A stretch of DNA of 11,396 bases, from positions 1 through 11,396 of the forward strand of contig JASLES010000156.1 of the NCBI GenBank assembly GCA_030151005.1, given 5' to 3'. The notes under the pieces are model-generated. The model was not told the DNA's origin, did no database searches, and worked only from the letters and a program-made list of their open reading frames with translations. The translations under genes and the position numbers were made by a program. This stretch comes from Silvimonas sp. GTDB lineage: Bacteria; Pseudomonadota; Gammaproteobacteria; Burkholderiales; Chitinibacteraceae. Below are positions 1 to 5,903 of this stretch, one piece after another. Positions within the stretch are counted from its first letter, which is position 1. Every line of letters starts with the position of its first letter.

Positions 1-2
1 AC

Positions 3-944
3 CGTCCGGAGCCGGGGGCGTACCTGGCTAACCAGTCTGTCGTCAAAGGCTGGCAAATGCAGACCCTGCGTGATCGTGTCGGCGAATCGTATTTTGACCA
101 GAACGCCGAGGTACCACGCGGCGCGTGGGCCCGGATGACCGGTGATCACATGCAAAGCAAGGCGGCTCAGGGTGAACTGAGTCAGTCGAGTTCGCGGTAT
201 TTGCTGCAGGTGGGCGGCGAGCTGGCGCGCTGGGACAGAGAGAACGGCCAGCGTGTTCACCTCGGCGCCATGGTGAGCGCTGGTACCGGTTCGACCGATG
301 TCAGCGCAGATGGCAACCTCGCCCGGGCCAATGGCGAGGTACATGGCGTCAGTGTCGGGTTGTACGGCACCTGGTTTGGCAATGCGGCGGAACACAAGGG
401 CTCCTATGTGGATACCTGGCTGCAGTACGGCCAGTTCGACAACAAGGTCAGCGCGGATGCTTTTGCCACTCAATCGTATATGTCGAAGGTGCTGGCCGCA
501 TCTGTGGAAGCAGGGTACGACCTGCCCGTGCACGAACGGGACGGCAAACAAGTGGTAGCGACACCGCAAGCGCAACTGGTCTACACCAACTACCGCGCGG
601 GCAATGTCGTGGATAGCGCAGGCACCCGCATCAATGGCCAGAACGGTGGCCAGCTTGATACCCGGCTCGGCGTGCGGGTTTATCAACGTCAAACGGTGGA
701 TAACGGCAGCAATCGGTTCCAGCCGTTTGTGGAAGCCAACTGGTTGCATGGCAATCATGCCGACACGGTGAGCTTTGATGGGCAGACCATGGCCAATGAC
801 ACACCCCCCAATCGGGGAGAACTGAAAGCGGGTGTGGAAGCGCGCCTGGATCGGGATACCACCGCCTGGGCACAAGGCCACGGCCAATGGGCTACGGACT
901 TCAGCAGCTACGGTGCGCTCGGCGGGGTGAAGTTTCGTTGGTAA
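3..944 (+). CDS. Autotransporter C-terminal translocator (beta-barrel) domain, 5'-truncated by window edge
   Basis: This is the 3' end of a type V secretion (autotransporter) gene, and the reading frame stays open to the left edge. The 313 visible codons match the pertactin/AIDA-type barrel that inserts in the outer membrane and delivers the passenger. The frame begins with the family pattern R-P-E-P-G-A-Y-L-A-N-Q, followed by M-Q-T-L-R-D-R. It continues with alternating amphipathic beta strands such as the Y-G-T-W-F and W-L-Q-Y-G-Q-F segments, a late 'ELKAGVEARLD' strand, and ends in G-V-K-F-R-W. The terminal aromatic residue is the usual BAM recognition signature. The Met at 57 is internal to the conserved region and is not the start. 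The passenger and signal peptide lie outside the window, so what is secreted cannot be told. No clear terminator follows the stop codon. Confidence 0.9.
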   Translation, partial: RPEPGAYLANQSVVKGWQMQTLRDRVGESYFDQNAEVPRGAWARMTGDHMQSKAAQGELSQSSSRYLLQVGGELARWDRENGQRVHLGAMVSAGTGSTDVSADGNLARANGEVHGVSVGLYGTWFGNAAEHKGSYVDTWLQYGQFDNKVSADAFATQSYMSKVLAASVEAGYDLPVHERDGKQVVATPQAQLVYTNYRAGNVVDSAGTRINGQNGGQLDTRLGVRVYQRQTVDNGSNRFQPFVEANWLHGNHADTVSFDGQTMANDTPPNRGELKAGVEARLDRDTTAWAQGHGQWATDFSSYGALGGVKFRW

Positions 945-992
945 CACCGCCCCCAAGAGATGAGCAACCACGCCCAAAGAAAGAGGTTCGCA

Positions 993-1214
993 ATGAGAAA
1001 GTGCTTTGAATGCCTGGCCGCCAGCGCCTCGATCATGAATAACTGCCTCTGCAACGTTGAAGTGGTCGCCAAAGAAAATTGCCCGGACGTTTGGGCGGTA
1101 TCCTGGGTTTGTCAGCACGGTGTGGCCTCCCTGACGACCGAGGTCGTGGGTAACTATAAAGCGGCACAGGCTTATGCAGCCTTGCTGCGCCTTCGTCGCC
1201 AACGGTTGCAATGA
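993..1214 (+). CDS. Small cysteine-containing hypothetical protein (73 aa)
   Basis: I do not recognise this protein. The ATG at 993 was chosen because GAGG at 983-986 sits 6 bases upstream. The alternative ATG at 960 has a purine stretch directly against it and no proper spacing. The 73-residue product has cysteines at 4, 7, 18, 20, 30 and 40, including a Cys-x-x-Cys and a Cys-x-Cys, most of them in the N-terminal half. The C-terminal third is Ala/Leu/Arg-rich and probably helical. There is no signal peptide or membrane segment. Metal binding is conceivable from the cysteines but is only a guess. It lies 48 bp after the autotransporter stop and could be read through from it. It may also not be a gene. 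Confidence 0.4.
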   Translation: MRKCFECLAASASIMNNCLCNVEVVAKENCPDVWAVSWVCQHGVASLTTEVVGNYKAAQAYAALLRLRRQRLQ

Positions 1215-1294
1215 CGCCAGAGTCTCGTCGGTATTGGTGATGGACCACTCGCATCAAAATGGGGTGGCCCAGGGTAATACGCAGGAGTACCGCA

Positions 1295-1450
1295 ATGCAG
1301 CGTGAACAATATTTGACTTGGTCAAGCATGTCTGTCAGCGTGTTTGCACATAACAAACAGCGCAGCCACGTGATGTATGGGGATGATCGTGACGTTGCAA
1401 GGAGTGACATTGATGGACGAGACCACGCGAATCAAATTGGCGCATGCTGA
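1295..1450 (+). CDS. Possible very small ORF (51 aa), doubtful
   Basis: A 51-codon frame starts at ATG 1295, with AGGAG at 1283-1287 giving a 7-base spacing, which is a good ribosome binding site. The product has no recognisable domain. Its last 12 codons overlap the start of the next, better-supported small ORF at 1413 in another frame. It could be a leader peptide or a translationally coupled small protein, or chance. The main support is the Shine-Dalgarno match. Confidence 0.2.
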   Translation: MQREQYLTWSSMSVSVFAHNKQRSHVMYGDDRDVARSDIDGRDHANQIGAC

Positions 1451-1658
1451 AAAAACACTGATTGCAACTTCAATTGCATTTCGTGAAGCCAAAGATCGAG
1501 TGCAGCTTGGACAAGCGATGGACGATGATGTCTGGCCGTTGTTTGATGCGCGCAAGCTGGCTTATGCACAATGGCGGGCAATCGCAGACCCGCTGGTGGC
1601 GCAAGGTGTGCCCCTTTCGGCGGAAGTGCTGAAAATACTGCAAGAACATCGTCGCTAG
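1413..1658 (+). CDS. Small helical hypothetical protein (81 aa)
   Basis: I do not recognise this family. The start at 1413 is supported by a strong AAGGAG at 1399-1404 with 8-base spacing. The upstream in-frame ATG at 1377 has no such site. The protein is mostly charged and Ala-rich, with heptad-like stretches at about residues 5-30 and 45-80, and ends in a basic E-H-R-R. It has no signal peptide, membrane segment or cysteine. A cytoplasmic helical protein is the most that can be said. Codon use is less GC-rich than in the large neighbouring genes. It is followed by about 290 non-coding bases before the monooxygenase gene and has no obvious terminator of its own. Confidence 0.5.
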   Translation: MDETTRIKLAHAEKTLIATSIAFREAKDRVQLGQAMDDDVWPLFDARKLAYAQWRAIADPLVAQGVPLSAEVLKILQEHRR

Positions 1659-1830
1659 GCGAGGTGCAAGTTGCCTGGTACGACATGCAGCCGGCTGGCC
1701 CCGGCCCTGACCCATAGTGCCTGGGTGTCAGTGCGGTGCTTTGGGCCTGGCTCAGCTATTCAACGTCTTTGCCGTGTTGGCCCCAGGTTCAATTTTCCGG
1801 ATCACTGCGCCAGGATGCACAAACTGTCGC

Positions 1831-1858
1831 GCCAACTGTGCCGTTTTGCTCAGTTGGC
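1831..1858 (+). promoter_or_regulatory. Inverted repeat, candidate enhancer (activator) site for the sigma-54 promoter
   Basis: GCCAACTG (1831-1838) and CAGTTGGC (1851-1858) are perfect reverse complements around a 12-base centre. Two further G-C pairs form inside past a single T-T mismatch. The centre lies about 76 bp upstream of the start predicted from the -24/-12 element, where sigma-54 activators commonly bind. No T-run follows, which argues against a terminator for the upstream ORF. The identity of the binding protein is unknown. Confidence 0.45.
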
Positions 1859-1893
1859 AAACATGATGGCGTGAATTCTGGCCGCCTGCGTGG

Positions 1894-1910
1894 TTGGCAC
1901 GGCTTCTGCT
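1894..1910 (+). promoter_or_regulatory. Sigma-54 (RpoN) -24/-12 promoter of the monooxygenase-SDR operon
   Basis: TTGGCACGGCTTCTGCT agrees with the consensus YTGGCACGRNNNTTGCW at every defined position except one (C for the first T of TTGC). The invariant GG (1896-1897) and GC (1908-1909) have the required spacing. Transcription would begin near 1921, giving a leader of about 33 nt to the ATG at 1954. The element excludes use of the in-frame TTG at 1894 as a start. Sigma-54 dependence implies an AAA+ enhancer-binding protein, which is not encoded in this window. Confidence 0.65.
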
Positions 1911-1953
1911 CCATAAAGCACTCCAGACGATTTTTCACGGAGTGTCATTGATC

Positions 1954-3312
1954 ATGAGCGAACGCAAACTGCGTCTCGGCGCTTTTATCCAGGCCACCGG
2001 CCACCACATCGCCGCCTGGCGGCATCCCGGCTCCCAGGCGGATTCCGGAACCAACATTGATCATTACCAGCAAGTGGCCCGGATTGCGGAGCGCGGCTTG
2101 TTTGATCTGGTGTTTCTGGCCGACAGCCCCGGTATTTACGCCAGGGGCGACGATGCGGCCCTCAGCCGCTATGGCCGCATTGCCACGTTTGAACCGGTGA
2201 CGCTGTTTGCGGCCCTGGCTGCCACCACACACCACATCGGTTTTGTTGCGACGGACTCCACCACCTATAACGAGCCGTGGTTGCTGGCGCGCAAGTTTGC
2301 CTCGCTGGACCATATCTCCAAAGGGCGGGCAGCATGGAATGTCGTGACCACGGGCAATGAACAGGCTGCGGGTAACTTTGGTCAGGCCGAACACCTGGCC
2401 CATGCACTGCGCTACGAGCGTGCCGAAGAATTCCTGGATGTGGTCACCGGCCTGTGGGACAGCTTTGACGATGATGCATTCGTGCGCGACAAAGACAGCG
2501 GTGTTTATTTCGATCCAGACAAGCTCCACACGTTGAACCATAAGGGCAAGCATTTTTCTGTCACCGGGCCACTGAATATTTCGCGCCCGCCGCAGGGCCA
2601 CCCGGTGATTGTACAAGCGGGCTCATCGGATGCAGGGCGTGAACTGGCTGCGCGCACGGCCGAAGTTATCTTTGCCGCCTGGCAAACGCTGGAAGAAGCG
2701 CAAGCGTTTTACCGGGATGTGAAAGGGCGGCTGGCGCGCTATGGCCGTAGTCCGGATGACCTCAAGATCATGCCCGGCTTGTCTGCCGTGGTGGGGCGCA
2801 CGCAAGAAGAAGCCGAAGCCTATAACCGTCAATTGCAGGATCTCATCCATCGCGACGTGGGTATTTCAATCCTCCAGCCGTTCTTTCCCGGCGTTGATCT
2901 GACCACCTACGATCTGGATGGCCCGGTGCCACCGTTTGCCGCCAATACCAATGGCACTACCAGCCGGCTGGCGCTGGTCAGTGATCTGGCACACCGCGGG
3001 GATCTGACTTTACGGCAGTTGTACGAAAACCTGGCCGGCGCACGCGGTCACCGCGTTGTTGTCGGCACCCCGGAAAAGATCGCCGACGAAATCCAGTTGT
3101 GGTTTGAAAACGAGGCCGCTGACGGTTTCAACATCATGCCGCCGGTCTTGCCGGAATCGCTGGCGCTGTTTGTGGAACTGGTGATCCCGGAACTACAACG
3201 ACGCGGCCTGTTCCGCACCCAATATGAAGGTGCCACCCTGCGGGAAAACCTGGGTCTGCGCCGCCCACTCAGCCGTTACGCCGAGGCGGATGAAACCCGC
3301 CGCAGCGCTTGA
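1954..3312 (+). CDS. FMN-dependent monooxygenase, NtaA/SnaA/DszA/SoxA family (452 aa)
   Basis: This is a luciferase-like flavin monooxygenase using FMNH2 from a separate reductase and O2 in the cytoplasm. Relatives act on nitrilotriacetate, dibenzothiophene sulfone and other organosulfur compounds. Family signatures are visible. They are the N-terminal strand K-L-R-L-G-A-F, W-N-V-V-T at 128-132, the N-I-S-R-P-P-Q-G block (208-215) leading into Q-A-G-S-S (221-225), G-T-P at 371-373, D-G-F-N at 390-393, and R-G-L-F with L-R-E-N-L-G-L near 417-435. The length of 452 aa is normal for the family. The start at 1954 has GGAG at 1939-1942 with an 11-base gap; a TTG at 1948 would be closer. It is the first gene of a two-gene operon behind a sigma-54 promoter, which suggests scavenging of sulfur or nitrogen from an organic source. 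The exact substrate cannot be read, and no flavin reductase is adjacent. Confidence 0.9.
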   Translation: MSERKLRLGAFIQATGHHIAAWRHPGSQADSGTNIDHYQQVARIAERGLFDLVFLADSPGIYARGDDAALSRYGRIATFEPVTLFAALAATTHHIGFVATDSTTYNEPWLLARKFASLDHISKGRAAWNVVTTGNEQAAGNFGQAEHLAHALRYERAEEFLDVVTGLWDSFDDDAFVRDKDSGVYFDPDKLHTLNHKGKHFSVTGPLNISRPPQGHPVIVQAGSSDAGRELAARTAEVIFAAWQTLEEAQAFYRDVKGRLARYGRSPDDLKIMPGLSAVVGRTQEEAEAYNRQLQDLIHRDVGISILQPFFPGVDLTTYDLDGPVPPFAANTNGTTSRLALVSDLAHRGDLTLRQLYENLAGARGHRVVVGTPEKIADEIQLWFENEAADGFNIMPPVLPESLALFVELVIPELQRRGLFRTQYEGATLRENLGLRRPLSRYAEADETRRSA

Positions 3313-3330
3313 TCTGGACAGGAGCACAGC

Positions 3331-4089
3331 ATGGATCTGCAACTTGAAGGCAAACGCGCCATCGTCACCGGGGGTAGCAAAGGCATCGGCAAAGCCATTG
3401 CCCGGCAATTGGCCCGCGAAGGCGCGGACGTGGTCATCGCCGCCCGTGGGCGTTCTGATCTGGACACTGCCGCCCGCGAACTCGCCGCTGAAACCGGTCG
3501 CAAAATCTTCGCAGTTGTCGCGGATACCGGCAATGCGGACTCGGTCAACGCACTGGTCAGGCACGCGGTGGAGGCACTCGGCGGGGTGGATATCCTGATC
3601 AATGCCGCGGCGGTGCCCGGCGGGATTTCACCCGCGCGTAAACTGGCTGAGGTGGTCGATGAAGAAGCGTTACTGGATGTTGATCTGAAAGTAATCGGTT
3701 ATTTGCGTACTGCCCGCGCTGTGGCGCCGCATCTGCTGGCCAACGGCTGGGGCCGGATTATCAACATTGGCGGACTGGCGCTATACCGTACCGGCCGGCC
3801 CATCGCCAGCCTGCGCAACGCCGGGGTGGCGGCGATCAGCAAGAATCTGGCTGATGAACTGGGGCCGCAGGGGATCAGCGTGGTCACGGTGCATCCTGGC
3901 GCGACCCGTACCGAACGGACCGATGCAGAAAGTGAACGCACTGCCGGCGACCACAACACCATCGGGCGCATTGTGGATGCGAGTGAAATCGCCGACATCG
4001 TGGCATTTCTGGCATCGCCCAGAAGTGCGGCGTTAAATGGCGCTGTCCTGTCTGCCGGTGGCGGGACGCCCGGCGTGATCCAGTATTAG
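3331..4089 (+). CDS. SDR-family oxidoreductase with atypical catalytic site (252 aa)
   Basis: This is a classical-length short-chain dehydrogenase/reductase. It has a Rossmann fold with the cofactor motif T-G-G-S-K-G-I-G at 13-20, N-A-A-A at 91-94, and H-P-G-A at 188-191. Arg39 after the second strand would fit NADP(H), by inference. The usual Asn-Ser-Tyr-Lys tetrad is missing. The helix-4 Asn aligns with Asp118, the Ser position is Gly (N-I-G-G, 145-148), and where Y-x-x-x-K is expected the sequence reads A-S-L-R-N (159-163). SDR sequences with a comparable R-N in place of the Lys exist, so this may be a divergent subfamily and not a decayed gene. AGGAG at 3320-3324 lies 6 bases before the ATG. 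The gene starts 18 bp after the monooxygenase and is almost certainly cotranscribed with it, so it may act on or bind the same pathway's compound. Confidence 0.85.
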   Translation: MDLQLEGKRAIVTGGSKGIGKAIARQLAREGADVVIAARGRSDLDTAARELAAETGRKIFAVVADTGNADSVNALVRHAVEALGGVDILINAAAVPGGISPARKLAEVVDEEALLDVDLKVIGYLRTARAVAPHLLANGWGRIINIGGLALYRTGRPIASLRNAGVAAISKNLADELGPQGISVVTVHPGATRTERTDAESERTAGDHNTIGRIVDASEIADIVAFLASPRSAALNGAVLSAGGGTPGVIQY

Positions 4090-4117
4090 TTGTTGCGCAG
4101 CACCAGTAGCAGGCATG

Positions 4118-4150
4118 AAAAAAGCCCTGAATATGATTCAGGGCTTTTTT
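4118..4150. terminator. Bidirectional intrinsic terminator between the SDR and aspD genes
   Basis: AAAAAAGCCCTGAAT (4118-4132) is exactly complementary to 4136-4150 across a 3-base centre, ATG. The core stem of nine pairs is flanked by A6 on one side and T6 on the other, so it works in both directions. It ends the monooxygenase-SDR operon on the plus strand and the aspT-aspD operon on the minus strand. Confidence 0.93.
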
Positions 4151-4168
4151 GTTACGGCTTGCCGGTGC

Positions 4169-5836
4169 TTACTTGCGCTTGGCCGGGGCCTTTTTGGCAG
4201 CGGGCGCAGCGGCTTTCGTCGCGGCTTTTTCTGCCGGTTTCTTGCCCCCTTTGCTTGCCATGTACTGGTCGTAGTAGTGCGTGCCCAGTTTGCGTACCGC
4301 TGCACCAATGCGGGCGTAATCGACTTCGTTCAAATTGGCCAGCGACACACGCCCGGACGGGTGGGTGGTGCCAAAGCCCCGGCCTGGCAACAGCACCACG
4401 CCGGTTTGTTCTGCCAGTCGCAGCAAGAATTCATTGGGTTTGAATTGCTTGAGCATGGCCTGAACAAAGTCCTGGCCATACAACTGGCCGGCGATGGTTT
4501 CCCAGTCCAGCAAGTGGTAGTAGTCGATCGAATCCGGATCGTGCGGGACAGGCAGCCCCATTTCTTTGTACAGCGCGATCTTGCGGCGACGAACAATGCG
4601 CTTCATTGCCTTCTTGTAGGCTTCGGGCTCGTCCATCAGGGCAAAGAGCGAGAAGAGTGCCATTTGCGCCTGAACCGGGGTGGAAAGACCGGCGGTGTGG
4701 TTCAGGGCCACCGTGCGGCTGTCGGCCACGAGGCGATCAATGAACTTGAGTTTGCGCGGCTCAGTGGTGATAGAGCCATAACGCGCATCCAGTTCTTTGA
4801 GTTTGGCTGCGGGCAGTTTGCCGATCAATTCGTCAAACACGTTGTTTTCGTGCGTGGCCACCACGCCCATGCGCCAGCCCGTTGCACCAAAGTACTTGGA
4901 GAACGAGTACACCAGGATGGTGTTGTACGGGCACAGTGCAAACAAAGAGACAAAGTCGTCGGCAAAGGTGCCGTACACGTCGTCGGTCAGCAAGATCAGG
5001 TCAGGGCGCTTTCTGACGATTTCGGCAATGTATTCCAGCGTGTCATTGCTGATGCGCACTGACGGCGGGTTGCTGGGGTTGACCAGGAAGAACGCTTTGA
5101 CTTTCGGGTCCAGCAGTTTATCCAGTTCTTTTTTGGTGAATTGCCAGTTGTTCTCTGGCGGAGCATCCACCGTGACCACATGCAGTTTGTAGTCGTTCAG
5201 TTCCGGGATTTCGATATACGGGGTGAAGATGGGCATGCCCAGCGCAATGGTGTCGCCGGGGTTCAACAGACCGTTTTCACGCAGGCTGTTGAAGAGGTAG
5301 GTCATGGCTGCCGTGCCGCCCTCAACCGCGTACATATCAAAACGGCCAAGGAACGGGTGCGTGCCGACCATTTCGCGGTGGATGTAATGCGCCACCACTT
5401 CTTCGGTCAGTTTGAGCATGCGATCGGGCACCGGGTAGTTACAACCCAGGATGGCTTCACACATCTCGTAAATGAAATCGCCTGCGTCCAGACCCAGTTG
5501 ATCGCGGACATAAGACACGGAAGACTTCAGGAAGTCGATGCCTTCAGTGCCGACGTGCGTATTGGTGAAGATCTCGAAACGCGCTTCGATGCCCTCGCGA
5601 TGCGGAAAACCGCCCACGCCTTCAGGCATGTAAATGAACGAGCGCTCAGCCTCGGTCATGGCAAACAGGCCAAACTGGAAGAACCCGTGACGCGGCACTG
5701 TGGCCAGAAAGTTCGGGTTGCCACGGCCTGCGTTGAGCATGGCGCGTTCACGATTGCTGGATGCCGACTTCATTAGCACATCCTTGAGCTCAAAGGGACT
5801 CAAGGTAGCCAGTTCTTCGAAATTGAGGGTACTCAT
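4169..5836 (-). CDS. aspD: L-aspartate 4-decarboxylase (bifunctional aspartate aminotransferase type, 555 aa)
   Basis: This PLP fold-type I enzyme converts L-aspartate to L-alanine and CO2 and has some aminotransferase activity. Relatives form large cytoplasmic oligomers. The PLP Schiff-base lysine is in S-F-S-K-Y-F-G-A-T-G-W-R-M-G, at Lys314, next to the position reported for characterised aspartate beta-decarboxylases. V-N-P-S-N-P-P (243-249) and T-D-D-V-Y (284-288) hold the cofactor-binding Asn, Asp and Tyr. The ATG at 5836 was chosen because AGGAG lies 8 bases upstream (5845-5849); a frame from 5863 lacks this. The protein is about 20 residues longer than known family members of about 532-533 aa. 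The excess is a basic C-terminal tail with 10 Lys/Arg, 10 Ala and 3 Pro in the last 27 residues. It follows two AspT transporters, completing an aspartate:alanine decarboxylation cycle. Confidence 0.95.
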   Translation of the reverse strand: MSTLNFEELATLSPFELKDVLMKSASSNRERAMLNAGRGNPNFLATVPRHGFFQFGLFAMTEAERSFIYMPEGVGGFPHREGIEARFEIFTNTHVGTEGIDFLKSSVSYVRDQLGLDAGDFIYEMCEAILGCNYPVPDRMLKLTEEVVAHYIHREMVGTHPFLGRFDMYAVEGGTAAMTYLFNSLRENGLLNPGDTIALGMPIFTPYIEIPELNDYKLHVVTVDAPPENNWQFTKKELDKLLDPKVKAFFLVNPSNPPSVRISNDTLEYIAEIVRKRPDLILLTDDVYGTFADDFVSLFALCPYNTILVYSFSKYFGATGWRMGVVATHENNVFDELIGKLPAAKLKELDARYGSITTEPRKLKFIDRLVADSRTVALNHTAGLSTPVQAQMALFSLFALMDEPEAYKKAMKRIVRRRKIALYKEMGLPVPHDPDSIDYYHLLDWETIAGQLYGQDFVQAMLKQFKPNEFLLRLAEQTGVVLLPGRGFGTTHPSGRVSLANLNEVDYARIGAAVRKLGTHYYDQYMASKGGKKPAEKAATKAAAPAAKKAPAKRK

Positions 5837-5877
5837 CGAAACAGCTCCTAATGCCTGTTGCATCGTTTACAAAGGAA

Positions 5878-5898
5878 CGGGCCGGCACACCCGGCCCG
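5878..5898 (-). terminator. GC-rich hairpin between aspT and aspD (attenuator or processing/stability element)
   Basis: Eight perfect pairs (5878-5885 with 5891-5898) enclose a 5-base loop in the 67-bp gap between the second aspT and aspD. Read on the minus strand, the stem is followed by TTCCTTTGT, a weak T-rich tract. This could be partial termination that sets the transporter:enzyme ratio, or an RNA stability stem. I see no separate aspD promoter in the gap. Confidence 0.45.
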
Positions 5899-5903
5899 GT
5901 TGA

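Noticed and set aside
1313..1325. Short dyad TTGAC-TTG-GTCAA taken as an operator or -35 element
   Set aside because: No matching -10 at usable spacing, and 5-base arms are too short to call.
1033..1410. Minus-strand open frame of 125 codons between the small ORFs
   Set aside because: There is no Shine-Dalgarno before its ATG at 1410, and the composition is Arg/Pro/Ser-rich as expected of a chance frame; plus-strand ORFs there have better start signals.
1894..1953. Longer N-terminus for the monooxygenase from TTG 1894
   Set aside because: The added 20 codons run through the sigma-54 promoter and the ribosome binding site, and the family begins at the later Met.
1945..2616. Minus-strand open frame of 223 codons opposite the monooxygenase
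   Set aside because: It lies wholly against a conserved gene and shows no family pattern.
4115..5062. Plus-strand open frame of 315 codons opposite aspD
   Set aside because: It is antisense to a clearly conserved decarboxylase, starts inside the terminator hairpin, and has no recognisable domain; it is a GC-rich shadow frame.
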